Source: JBGAKG01 sp044224495
GTDB taxonomy: Bacteria; Myxococcota_A; Polyangia; Polyangiales; Polyangiaceae
DNA length: 64,000 bases
NCBI GenBank assembly: GCA_044224495.1
Contig: JBGAKG010000010.1
Span: 186,001 to 250,000 of the forward strand
Direction of reading: 5' to 3'
In this document: positions 46,364-54,188 of the stretch, one piece after another
Layout: each line of letters begins with the position of its first letter
Numbering within the stretch: the first letter of the stretch is position 1
Made by a program: the position numbers and the translations under genes
The notes under the pieces: model-generated
Seen by the model: the letters and a program-made list of their open reading frames with translations, nothing else
What the model was told of the DNA's origin: nothing
Databases searched by the model: none

Positions 46364-46402
46364 ATAGCGCGCTCGCGCGCGCGTGAAGCGGTGGCGCGCT
46401 AT
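46364..46402. repeat. Inverted repeat between monooxygenase and tryptophanase genes
   Basis: ATAGCGCGC (46364-46372) and GCGCGCTAT (46394-46402) are perfectly complementary 9-base arms 21 bases apart, directly upstream of the FAD enzyme start and 124 bases from the tryptophanase start. Much of the remaining 172-base divergent region is GC-alternating sequence without a recognisable promoter. The element may be an operator; the alternating GC background makes chance pairing more likely than elsewhere. Confidence 0.35.
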
Positions 46403-46526
46403 CGTGCGTGACGGAGGCCGTGCGCGCGCGGATTGCAGGCGTGCGCGCCGATTGCGCGGTGCGCTCCGCGCGGCCGACGAGCCCGTGCGGCTTTCTCGCG
46501 CGCACGTCGCTTGCCTTCCGCCCGGC

Positions 46527-47900
46527 ATGGCCCGTCCGCGTCCCATCATCGAGCCCTTCCGGATCAAAGTCACCGAGCCCATCCGCATGACGCGGCCGGG
46601 CGAGCGGCGAGAGATCCTGGAGCGTGCAAAATACAACTTGTTCGGCGTTCGCGCGGAGGACGTCGTCATCGATCTGCTGACCGACTCCGGGACCGGCGCG
46701 ATGAGCGCGGAGCAATGGGCCGCGATGATGCGCGGAGACGAGTCGTACGCGGGGGCGCGGAGCTACTACCGCTTCGCCGATGCGGTGCACGAGCTCACCG
46801 GGATCCCACACGTGTTCCCCACCCATCAGGGCCGAGCGGCGGAGCGCATCCTCTGCGCGGTGATCCCGCTCACCGGCAAGGTCGTCCTGTCGAACGGCCT
46901 CTTCGACACCACGCGCGCGAACATCGAGGCGGCTGGTGCCCGCGGGCGCGACCTCGGCCGCGCCGATGCGCTGACCGCCAACGCGCCCTTCGGTGGCGAC
47001 ATGGACCTCGCCGCCTTCGACCGAGCGCTCGCGGAGGAGCGAGGCGCGATCGCCTTCGTCGTCATGACGGTCACGAACAACACCGTCGGCGGACAGGCGG
47101 TCTCGCTCGGCAACCTGAGCGCCGTCGCCGAGCGCTGCCGCGCCGCCGGCATCCCGCTCGTGCTCGACGCGTGCCGCTTCGCCGAGAATGCGTTCCGGAT
47201 CCAGCAGGACGAGCCCGGCCAGTCCCAGCGACCCCTGCCGGAGATCGCGCACGCGATGTTCGAGCTCGCCGACGTCTTCACGATGAGCGCGAAGAAGGAC
47301 GCGATCGTGAACATCGGCGGCGTGCTCGGCGTGCGCGATGCGGCGCTCGCGGAGAAGATCCGGGTCGAGCTGATCCGGACCGAGGGCTTCCCGAGCTACG
47401 GCGGCCTCGCGGGCCGCGACCTCGAGGCGCTCGCGCAGGGCCTGCACGAGGTGCTCGACCCGGCATACCTCGAGTATCGCTTCGCGGCCGCGCGGTACCT
47501 CGCGCGCGCGCTCGCCGACGCGAAGATCCCGGTCGTCACTCCGGCCGCGGCGCACGCGGTCTACGTCGACGCGACGGCCGCGCTCCCGCACCTCGGCCCG
47601 CACGATCTCCCGGGGCAGTCGTTCGCGTGCGCGATGTACCTCGCGGGTGGCGTGCGCACCTGCGAGATCGGCGAGCTCATGTTCGGCGAGCAGGCGAGCG
47701 GCGCGCGGCAGCTCGTCCGCTTCGCGCTCCCGAGGCGCGTCTACACGCAGAGCCACGTCGACTGGGTCGCGGCGGTCGCCGACGAGGTCGGCGAGCTGCG
47801 CGAGAAACTCCCGCCGATGCGGATCACGGCGGGCGCGGACGTCCGACTCCGCCACTTCGTCGCGGAGATGGCGCCGGCCTGGCCGTTCCCCTTCGAGTGA
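46527..47900 (+). CDS. tnaA: Tryptophanase (tryptophan indole-lyase), beta-eliminating lyase family
   Basis: A 457-aa PLP enzyme of the tryptophanase/tyrosine phenol-lyase family (typical length 455-475). Lys257 in TMSAKKDAIVNIGG is the PLP lysine. Overall wording is partly like tyrosine phenol-lyase (FPSYGGLAGRDLEALAQGL), but the three positions that separate the two specificities are of tryptophanase type: Asp127 in FDTTR (Thr in the phenol-lyase), Ile381 in CEIG (Arg in the phenol-lyase), and His443 in LRHF (Phe in the phenol-lyase). The expected reaction is tryptophan to indole, pyruvate and ammonia. ATG 46527 gives MARPRPIIEPFRIKV, the usual family start. No tnaC-like leader peptide or tnaB permease is seen. 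Confidence 0.85.
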   Translation: MARPRPIIEPFRIKVTEPIRMTRPGERREILERAKYNLFGVRAEDVVIDLLTDSGTGAMSAEQWAAMMRGDESYAGARSYYRFADAVHELTGIPHVFPTHQGRAAERILCAVIPLTGKVVLSNGLFDTTRANIEAAGARGRDLGRADALTANAPFGGDMDLAAFDRALAEERGAIAFVVMTVTNNTVGGQAVSLGNLSAVAERCRAAGIPLVLDACRFAENAFRIQQDEPGQSQRPLPEIAHAMFELADVFTMSAKKDAIVNIGGVLGVRDAALAEKIRVELIRTEGFPSYGGLAGRDLEALAQGLHEVLDPAYLEYRFAAARYLARALADAKIPVVTPAAAHAVYVDATAALPHLGPHDLPGQSFACAMYLAGGVRTCEIGELMFGEQASGARQLVRFALPRRVYTQSHVDWVAAVADEVGELREKLPPMRITAGADVRLRHFVAEMAPAWPFPFE

Positions 47901-47915
47901 ACGCCGTCACATCGA
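47893..47915. terminator. Imperfect hairpin at convergent tryptophanase/lyase ends
   Basis: TCGAGTGA (47893-47900) can pair with TCAC-A-TCGA (47907-47915) through eight base pairs with one bulged A, loop of six. Both stop codons lie in the stem. No U-tract follows, so terminator activity is only suggested. Confidence 0.25.
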
Positions 47916-49655
47916 GATGGAGCCCTTGCGGAAGTCGCTCGCCGACAAGAGGAGGTTGATGCAGACGGGCTTGCCGCTCTTGGCGATCCGCTTTGCTTCG
48001 TCGAGCGTGGCGTCGATCTTCGCGGGATCGTCCAAGCGCAACCCGACCGCTCCCCAACCTTCGGCCACTCGCTCGTAGTCGCAGCGCCGGAGCACGGTGC
48101 CGACGTCGTCGCCGAGCATCTCGACCTGCTCTCGCGCGATCTGGGCCCACGCACCGTCGTTGCCGATCACGGCGATCGGCGCGAGGCCGTGGCGGACGCA
48201 CGTGTCGAGCTCCGCCAGCGAGTACGCGCTCGAGCCGTCGCCCCAGAGGAGCCACGTCTCGCGGCCCGGCCGGAGCGCGGCGGCGCCCACCGCGAAGCCG
48301 CCGCCGACACCGAGCGTGCCGAAGACGCCCGGATCGAGCCACGAGAGCGGCTTCCGCGGCCGCAGCGTGTAGGCCGCGGTCGCGACGAAGTCGCCGCCGT
48401 CCACGACGAGCGTCGCATCGGGATCGAGCTTCTCCTCCAGGCGCAGGAAGAACGCGATCGGATCGACCATCGGCCCGCGCGCCTGCGCCGCGCGCCCGGC
48501 GATCTCCGCGTCGCGGGCGGCTTCGCGCTCGCGCAGCTTCGTCCACCACGCGCCCCGTACCGGCGGCGCGCGCCCGATGTCACTTCCGAGCTCCACGAGC
48601 ATCTCCCCGGCGTGCATGCGCAGCGCGACGTCCGGCCGGCGATTCTGCCGGAGCGCGGAGCCGTCGAGGTTCGCCGCGACCACCTTCGCCTTGCCGAAGC
48701 CACGCCCGTACGCGAGGCGGAAGTCGAACGGGAAGCCGGCGACGATGACGAGGTCCGCTTCCTTCAGCGCCTTCCCCCGCGCGTGCCGGAGCTGCAGCGG
48801 ATCACTCCGCCCGAGGAGACCGCGCGCCATCCCTCCGAGGTACGTCGGGATCCCGAGCCTCCGAATCGCGGCCGCGATCGGCTCCGGATCGCGCGTCATC
48901 GCGAGCGCCTGACTGCCGACGACGAGCACCGGCCGCTCGGACCACGAGAGCATCTCCGCGACCTCGCCGATGCGGCGCCGCGGCGACGGCAGCTTGGCCT
49001 CGACCGCCTCGAACGACGGCAGATCCGGGCGCGGGATCGGCGGCGCGCGGAACTGCTTGTAGAGGTGCACGTCGAGGTACGCGCGCAGCGCCTTCCCCCC
49101 GAGGCCCTTCGGCTTCTCGACGCCCGCTTCCTTGAGCAGCATCGTCCGCACCATCTCCTCCGGGTAGAGGAGATCGACGGGCACCTCGATGAACACGGGC
49201 CCCGGGACGCCGTGCGTCGCGCGCGAGTACGCTTCCTCCAACGTCGACTCGAGCGCGCGGACCTGCGTGATCGTCGCCGCCCACTTCGTGATCGGGCGCA
49301 GGATCGACATCTGATCGATGTCCTGGAGCGAGCCGCGCCCCTTGAGGATCGTCGCCGTCGCGCCGCCGAACAAGATGAGCGGAGACTCCGCCATCTGCGC
49401 GTTCTTGAGCGCGGTGAGCGCGTTCGTCACGCCGGGCCCCGCGGTCACCGCCGCCGCGCCGCAGATCCCGGTCATGCGCGCGACCGCATCGGCGGCGAAG
49501 ACCGCGCTCGCTTCGTCGCGCACGTCCACCACGGGTACGCCGTTCGCTTTCGCGCCGACGAGGATCGGCGAGATGTGACCGCCGCACAGGGTGAAGAGGA
49601 ACGGAACTCCATGGCGCGCGAGGAACGCGCCGACGACGTCGCCACCCGATTTCAT
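47907..49655 (-). CDS. Thiamine-diphosphate enzyme, ILVBL/2-hydroxyacyl-CoA lyase-like
   Basis: A 582-aa ThDP enzyme of the acetolactate synthase superfamily. N-terminal Pyr domain: FLARHGVPFLFTLCGGHISP, with the catalytic Glu in VRDEASAVFAADA and AAVTAGPGVTNALT; the central domain has VLVVGSQALAM; the C-terminal PP domain has LLWGDGSSAYSLAELDTCVR and ND residues in VIGNDGAWAQI (cofactor Mg site). Features such as REQVEMLGDDVG match the ILVBL (HACL2) branch, which cleaves 2-hydroxy fatty acyl-CoA, rather than biosynthetic IlvB; no small regulatory subunit is adjacent. ATG 49667 is an alternative start. Inferred role: alpha-oxidation of hydroxy-fatty acids. Confidence 0.85.
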   Translation of the reverse strand: MKSGGDVVGAFLARHGVPFLFTLCGGHISPILVGAKANGVPVVDVRDEASAVFAADAVARMTGICGAAAVTAGPGVTNALTALKNAQMAESPLILFGGATATILKGRGSLQDIDQMSILRPITKWAATITQVRALESTLEEAYSRATHGVPGPVFIEVPVDLLYPEEMVRTMLLKEAGVEKPKGLGGKALRAYLDVHLYKQFRAPPIPRPDLPSFEAVEAKLPSPRRRIGEVAEMLSWSERPVLVVGSQALAMTRDPEPIAAAIRRLGIPTYLGGMARGLLGRSDPLQLRHARGKALKEADLVIVAGFPFDFRLAYGRGFGKAKVVAANLDGSALRQNRRPDVALRMHAGEMLVELGSDIGRAPPVRGAWWTKLREREAARDAEIAGRAAQARGPMVDPIAFFLRLEEKLDPDATLVVDGGDFVATAAYTLRPRKPLSWLDPGVFGTLGVGGGFAVGAAALRPGRETWLLWGDGSSAYSLAELDTCVRHGLAPIAVIGNDGAWAQIAREQVEMLGDDVGTVLRRCDYERVAEGWGAVGLRLDDPAKIDATLDEAKRIAKSGKPVCINLLLSASDFRKGSISM

Positions 49656-49696
49656 GCGGGCGAGCATCCACGATCCGTGCCGCGATGTCGCGTGGA

Positions 49697-50572
49697 TCAG
49701 TCGTTCGGAGCGACGGTTGGCTTCTTCGAGATGGAGATCGGCTTCAGATCGACTCGGCACGTCGTCCCGCCGTGCTTGGGGATCGTCTGGGCCAAGTGGT
49801 AGCGAAGACCGAAGGCGGAGCTGATCCCGGACTGGAACTGCCCGAAGATCCCGCAGTGTCCGCCGTTCCAGCCGGGGCGGTCCCACCACGGGCAGGCGTT
49901 CCCTTCGAGGTACCCCGTGCCCTTCACCGCATCGGTGCCGTGCCAGTGGCTCGGGTTCACTCGGAACACGTACTCGGACATGCGGAGCACCTCGATCGCC
50001 GCCGCCGCCGGGTCGGGCGCATCGGCGAGGTCGAACTGAGCGCGCACGCGGGCGGCGAAGCGCTCGCCCATCGCGAAGCAGACGTCCCCGAGCAGCTTGC
50101 GCGCGTGCGGCACCTTCGCGGGCAGGTCCTCGGTCAGGACGATGAGAAACTCGCCGAGGTGGGCCGTGACCTCGTTCCAGCGCGCTTCGCTCCGCAGGGG
50201 GAGCAAGGCGCGGCGCTGGCGGAGCGCTTCGCGAAACCCTTTCGCGGGTCCGCCCATCGCGTCGAAGATCCAGCGCGACTTCGAGCGACCGTCGATCCGA
50301 TACAGGCCGCTCAAGACCAGCGCGGCGTCGCGCGCGCTCCCGGCGCGCAGGTGCGCGTGGTGCTCGCGCAGCACCTCCCAGCGGCGCGTCATCATCCGCG
50401 CGCCGAGCTCGGAGAGCAGAGGCTTCGCAGCATCGCCGACCGCTCCCGCGAGCCCGCGCGCCACCGCGCGGTACCAATCGGCCATCCCCGCGGCGGCGAG
50501 GTGCCACCGGATGCGCGCAGGGATGAGCTCGCGCCGGTAGGCTTCCCGCACGAGCCGAGCGGTCGGGGTCAC
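49697..50572 (-). CDS. 291-aa protein of unknown function
   Basis: A cytoplasmic protein beginning at GTG 50572 (MTPTARLVREAYRREL); the frame is open to 50626 but that would overlap the divergent gene's start. The N-terminal 200 residues are helical and Arg/Ala-rich; the C-terminal part is distinctive: FRVNPSHWHGTDAVKGTGYL, CPWWDRPGWNGGHCGIFGQF and HGGTTCRVDLKPISI. The His/Cys-containing end loosely recalls the L-2-amino-thiazoline-4-carboxylic acid hydrolase family, but I cannot confirm this. It is 29 bases upstream of the ThDP enzyme gene on the same strand, suggesting cotranscription. Confidence 0.72.
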   Translation of the reverse strand: MTPTARLVREAYRRELIPARIRWHLAAAGMADWYRAVARGLAGAVGDAAKPLLSELGARMMTRRWEVLREHHAHLRAGSARDAALVLSGLYRIDGRSKSRWIFDAMGGPAKGFREALRQRRALLPLRSEARWNEVTAHLGEFLIVLTEDLPAKVPHARKLLGDVCFAMGERFAARVRAQFDLADAPDPAAAAIEVLRMSEYVFRVNPSHWHGTDAVKGTGYLEGNACPWWDRPGWNGGHCGIFGQFQSGISSAFGLRYHLAQTIPKHGGTTCRVDLKPISISKKPTVAPND

Positions 50573-50618
50573 GGCTCGAGCGTACACGCGCGGCCTGCGG
50601 TTTGCACCGCACCCAGGC

Positions 50619-51419
50619 ATGAGCATGGGTACGACGACCGCAGGCCATCGCGTCGGCGGGGCTCGCCCGAGCGGCCGCGCGCGATCGCTGCTTCCGCGCG
50701 AGCACGGCGCGTGGGCCGCACTCGGGTTGCCGATGGTCTCGGCGCTCGTGACGGCGCGCCCGTCGAGCGCGGGGCTTGCGCTCGCGTGCAGCGCTTGCGC
50801 GGCGTTCCTCGCGCACGAGCCGTGGTTGGTCCTCGATGGTCAGCGTGGCACCCGTGCCCTCCGTGAGGATGGGCCGCGCGCGCGGGTCCGGTTGGGCTTG
50901 CTCCTGGCGCTCACCGGGATCTCGGGCGGCATCGGGATCGCCCTCGGCGGCGCGCGCGTCGTGCTGGCGGCGCTGGCGCCACTCTTCTTGTCGCTGATCG
51001 TCGCGGGCTTCATCCACGCGCGGCGCGAGAAGACGTTCCTCGGCGAGGTCGCTGCCGCTCTGGCGCTCCCGGCGCTGGCACTCCCGGTTGCCGTCGCGGA
51101 CGGCGTGACCATCCCGGCTGCGGCGAGCGCGTTCGTCGCGTGGGCGGCCATCTTCGCCGTCGGCACCGGTGTGGTCCGCTCCATCGTCGCGGGCGACGGC
51201 AAGCGCGCCGCCGTCGTCCCGTCCCTCGTGCTCGGCGGCCTCGTGCTCTCGTCCCTTTGTGGGACGACGGCGTGGCGCTTCACGCTCGCCCTCCTCCCCA
51301 CTTGCCTCGCCTGCATCGTCGTCGCCTTCGCCGGCGTCTCGCCGAAGGATCTCAAGCGCGTCGGCTGGGTCCTCGCTGCGGCGAGCCTGGTCGCGCTGTT
51401 CGTCATCGCCTCCTCCTGA
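50619..51419 (+). CDS. YwiC-like integral membrane protein
   Basis: A 266-aa polytopic membrane protein. The sequence LLPREHGAWAALGLPMVSAL near residue 25 is the signature (PREHGAWxxL...P) of the YwiC-like family; six to eight hydrophobic helices follow (for example VLAALAPLFLSLIVAGFI, VAAALALPALALPVAVADG, VLAAASLVALFVIASS). Family function is unknown, though members often occur near anaerobic or nitrogen-oxide respiration genes. The next gene encodes a hemerythrin, which would be consistent with an oxygen or NO-related role. ATG 50625 is an alternative start; GAGCATG and CAGGCATG give little ribosome-site support. Confidence 0.82.
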   Translation: MSMGTTTAGHRVGGARPSGRARSLLPREHGAWAALGLPMVSALVTARPSSAGLALACSACAAFLAHEPWLVLDGQRGTRALREDGPRARVRLGLLLALTGISGGIGIALGGARVVLAALAPLFLSLIVAGFIHARREKTFLGEVAAALALPALALPVAVADGVTIPAAASAFVAWAAIFAVGTGVVRSIVAGDGKRAAVVPSLVLGGLVLSSLCGTTAWRFTLALLPTCLACIVVAFAGVSPKDLKRVGWVLAAASLVALFVIASS

Positions 51420-51427
51420 TCTCCCTC

Positions 51428-51443
51428 GGCGCCACGTGGCGCC
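51428..51443. promoter_or_regulatory. Perfect 16-bp palindrome upstream of the hemerythrin gene
   Basis: GGCGCCACGTGGCGCC is a perfect 16-bp palindrome with no loop, 9 bases after the YwiC-like stop and 17 bases before the hemerythrin start codon. Lack of a loop favours a dimeric protein site over a hairpin terminator, but its short distance from the ribosome site means it would act either as an mRNA structure or as an operator for an internal promoter. Confidence 0.45.
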
Positions 51444-51460
51444 ACGAAAGGAAGGAACCC

Positions 51461-51859
51461 GTGACTGCGGAACACGAGCTGGAGACACTCTTCCTCACCC
51501 ACGAAGATCTCGAGCAAGCGCTCGAGGACACCGATGCCCTGGTGGAGGGCGCGCGGTCCGAGCGCGAGCCCGGTGCGACGCTCGTCGCGGCTCTCGCCGA
51601 TCTCCATCGCCGGATCGAAGATCACATGACCGCCGAGGAGCGCTGGGTGTTCCCCGAGGTCCTGCGCGCGGGAGCTCCGGTCCCCCTGATCACGGCGCTC
51701 ACGGCCACGCACCAGCGTCTGCGGGAGCTGGGCTTCGCGGTCCTACGCAGCCCGCGCGATCTCGATCGCGCCAGTAAATGGCTGAAGGCGTTCCGCGATC
51801 ACGTCCAGTACGAGGAGCGCTCCCTCGCGCACTTCGTCCAGCGCATGCGCCCGAACTGA
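51461..51859 (+). CDS. Hemerythrin (HHE)-domain protein
   Basis: A 132-aa four-helix diiron-type protein. The start GTG 51461 follows AAAGGAAGG at good spacing. Candidate ligands are in order: THEDLEQAL, HRRIEDHMTAEERWVFPE (His-x-x-x-x-His and Glu pairs), ATHQRLREL and HVQYEERSL, the HHE/hemerythrin pattern of histidines and carboxylates on four helices. The family binds O2 or NO, or stores/handles iron. It follows the YwiC-like gene by 41 bases on the same strand with a palindrome in the gap. It converges on a lipoprotein gene. Confidence 0.88.
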   Translation: MTAEHELETLFLTHEDLEQALEDTDALVEGARSEREPGATLVAALADLHRRIEDHMTAEERWVFPEVLRAGAPVPLITALTATHQRLRELGFAVLRSPRDLDRASKWLKAFRDHVQYEERSLAHFVQRMRPN

Positions 51860-51875
51860 CGACGCCCGAGCGGCG

Positions 51876-52496
51876 TCACCAGCTGTCGCAGGCGATGCTC
51901 AAGCACGGCCTGGGGTTGGCCTGGTTCCACTGGGACCAGAGCAGATCCCAGCGCGCGGCTCCCGTGGTCGTCTTGTCCTGGAGCTTCTTCTCGGCGTCGC
52001 GCTTCACGTCGTCGACCGAGGCGCGGAGCTTGTCCTCTTCGGCCTGCACCCACGCCAGGAAGGCATCCGTCTCGGGCGACTTCTTCGGGCAGTAGATGCC
52101 GAGGTAGCCGACGGTCGAGTAGAGCTCCTGCGCCTCGGCCACGAGGTCACGCCACTGCGTCGCGTTCGCCGACGAGTACGCCGCCTGCTTGACGATCTTC
52201 TCGTGCACCGTCTCGATCGCCTCCTTGGCTTCGGCGATCCGTGTGCGCGCGCGCGCGTAGCGCGCCGCCGTCGCGGGGGAGATGCCGGCGGGCGTGCCCG
52301 CGTCCGGCTCCGCCTTCGGTGGCGGGCTCGCGTCTTCGACCGTCGCGACGTGCGTGCCCGCGTCCTCCGGCGGTGGAGGGAGCGTCACCGTCTCGGGGGC
52401 CTTCGTCCCTTCGCCCTCGTGACAGCCGACGGCAGCCAGCGCGAGCGCGACGAAGCGCGCGCGACGGGCGAGGATTCGGTCCCGAGCGTCTTCCAT
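51876..52496 (-). CDS. Lipoprotein with helical C-terminal domain
   Basis: A 206-aa lipoprotein beginning at ATG 52496 (MEDARDRILARRARFVAL...; the lipobox is at Cys25, ALAAVGC). A Pro/Glu/Asp/Ala linker (about 28-70) leads to a domain of long charged helices (ARTRIAEAKEAIETVHEKIV, AFLAWVQAEEDKLRASVDDV) that may be coiled coil, containing three cysteines (YCPKK, PRPCLSIAC). No family recognised. The in-frame frame extends 11 codons upstream but the basic segment before the hydrophobic core supports the chosen start. It is divergent from the transglutaminase gene, 66 bases apart. Confidence 0.75.
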   Translation of the reverse strand: MEDARDRILARRARFVALALAAVGCHEGEGTKAPETVTLPPPPEDAGTHVATVEDASPPPKAEPDAGTPAGISPATAARYARARTRIAEAKEAIETVHEKIVKQAAYSSANATQWRDLVAEAQELYSTVGYLGIYCPKKSPETDAFLAWVQAEEDKLRASVDDVKRDAEKKLQDKTTTGAARWDLLWSQWNQANPRPCLSIACDSW

Positions 52497-52562
52497 GAAC
52501 GAAAGGTACAACGCCGCGTCGGTCCCCAACCATTCCCACGCGTGCTACGTCTAAGCATCTCG

Positions 52563-54188
52563 ATGCGTCGTCACGCGCTCCTCTTGCTCCCGGTCGCGTT
52601 CCTGGTCTTCGGCTCGCGCCCGGCAGAGGGAAATTCAGCGCCCACGCTGCACGAGCAGATCCAGCCCGACGTGCACGACGATCTGGCGATGGGGGTGACC
52701 ATCGCCGGTGGCCTTCCGGCGGCGCTGGAAACGCGCAGTGGTGTCGTATCGGCGCCCGACCCGGGCCGCCCCGCGACCCCCGCCGACATCGCCGCCCAGA
52801 AGGCATTCGAGGATCAAGTCGCCGACGATCGCTACGTCCCCGATCGGGACACGCGCCGCCCGAACACGCTTCCCTACACCGATCCGTTTACGCCTTCGAC
52901 CACGCCGTTCAAGCGCCTCGCCGCGTTCGACGCGGTCAACGATCGCTTCGAGCTCTACGGCTCGCACAAGGAGCTGCGCGCGCTCCCCGTCGGCGGCTCG
53001 GCGCTCACCAACGAGGATCGGTTCTTCGCCGACATCCCCCTCTCGCTCAAGGGCGGGCACCACACGCTCATCCCCACCGTCGGTCCCGGCGCGCGCGTGC
53101 TCCATGCGCAGCTCGCCGCGGGCGCGCGCGAGCTCTCCTACAACCTCTTCACCGACGGAGCCGACGAGTGGTACGTCGCCGCGCCGCAGAGCGGGGACGC
53201 ACGGCTCGTGATGGAGATTGCGATCCCGCGCGCGGCGCTGGGCGGGGAGCTCGCCGATCGGCCGTGGAGCGATCTCATGCCGCTCCCGCCGTTGCCGGAC
53301 AGCGTCGCCTCGGCCGCGCGCGAGGTCACGACGAAGCTCGGCCTCGGTCGCCAGATCTCTCCGCGCGACAACGTCCGCAAGATGGTGGCGCACTTCCGCT
53401 CGTTCATCGACTCGGACACGCCCCTCACGCCGTCGCGGGACGTCTACACCGATCTCGCGCTCTCGATGAAGGGCGTGTGCCGTCACCGCGCCTACGCGTT
53501 CACCGTGACCGCGCTGTCGCTCGGGATCCCCACGCGCATGGTGATCAACGAAGCGCACGCTTGGGTCGAGGTGCACGACGGCGAGATGTGGCACCGCATC
53601 GATCTCGGCGGCGCCGGCCGCATGATGGCGGATCAGCAGCAGAGCTCGGTCCCGTACGCTCCGCCGCCCGATCCGTTCGCATGGCCCGCCGGTGCGAACC
53701 GCGGCGAAGACCTCGCGAACCAGCATGCGCCGCCTTCGAACGGCGGTGGCAACGGCGGCGGCAACGGCGGCACGAGCACCTCGCCCACGCCCGGCACGAG
53801 CTCCAGCGCGTCGAGCGCGGCGAGCTCCAGCGCATCGAGCGCGAGCTCCTCGGCGAACGCGAACGGCTCCGGCGGCTCCCACTCGGACGACGGGCGCCCC
53901 GAGTCGGTCCTCACCTTGAGCGTGGGCCAGAGCGAGGCGCGCCGCGGCGCACCGATCCCGGTCACCGGCACCGTCCGCTCCGACGGCAGCACCTGCGGCG
54001 GCGTGACGGTCGGCGTCATCCTGCGCGACAGCGCCGGCCACGAGACGCGCGTCGGCACGCTCGTGACCGACGAGAAGGGCGCCTTCAACGGCTCGATCGT
54101 CGTGCCGAGCTCCGTCGCGCTCGGTGACCACCGCGTCATCGTGCGCACCAACGGCGACGGGCGCTGCGGCGAGGGTGTGGGCCCGTGA
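52563..54188 (+). CDS. Transglutaminase-like exported protein
   Basis: A 541-aa exported protein with a signal peptide (MRRHALLLLPVAFLVFGSRP, cleavage near GNS). An N-terminal beta-rich region (to about 265) precedes a transglutaminase-like core: Cys306 in MKGVCRHRAYAFTVTALSLG, then HAWVEV and MWHRIDLGG supply the His and Asp of the triad. A Gly/Ser/Ala low-complexity linker (GGNGGGNGG, SSASSAASSSASSASSS) joins a C-terminal Ig-like domain (about 450-541: VTGTVRSDGSTCGGVTVGVI). Such proteins act as cysteine proteases or crosslinkers outside the cytoplasm. The stop overlaps the VWA gene start (GTGA). Confidence 0.88.
   Translation: MRRHALLLLPVAFLVFGSRPAEGNSAPTLHEQIQPDVHDDLAMGVTIAGGLPAALETRSGVVSAPDPGRPATPADIAAQKAFEDQVADDRYVPDRDTRRPNTLPYTDPFTPSTTPFKRLAAFDAVNDRFELYGSHKELRALPVGGSALTNEDRFFADIPLSLKGGHHTLIPTVGPGARVLHAQLAAGARELSYNLFTDGADEWYVAAPQSGDARLVMEIAIPRAALGGELADRPWSDLMPLPPLPDSVASAAREVTTKLGLGRQISPRDNVRKMVAHFRSFIDSDTPLTPSRDVYTDLALSMKGVCRHRAYAFTVTALSLGIPTRMVINEAHAWVEVHDGEMWHRIDLGGAGRMMADQQQSSVPYAPPPDPFAWPAGANRGEDLANQHAPPSNGGGNGGGNGGTSTSPTPGTSSSASSAASSSASSASSSANANGSGGSHSDDGRPESVLTLSVGQSEARRGAPIPVTGTVRSDGSTCGGVTVGVILRDSAGHETRVGTLVTDEKGAFNGSIVVPSSVALGDHRVIVRTNGDGRCGEGVGP

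Noticed and set aside
46370..46480. Runs of alternating GC as a Z-DNA or regulatory element
   Set aside because: Such runs (GCGCGCGC) recur throughout coding DNA here; apart from the 9-base inverted repeat nothing stands out.
46527..47900. Tyrosine phenol-lyase as the name for the beta-eliminating lyase
   Set aside because: The three substrate-defining positions carry the tryptophanase residues Asp, Ile and His.
49668..51488. Upstream extension of the thiamine-diphosphate enzyme frame to give an 1193-aa protein
   Set aside because: The extra residues lie over two other genes, are Arg/Asp-rich and match nothing; the ATG near 49655-49667 begins a normal enzyme.
53760..53870. Gly/Ser/Ala codon repeats in the transglutaminase gene as a DNA repeat locus
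   Set aside because: They encode a low-complexity protein linker and vary in sequence, so they are explained by the protein.
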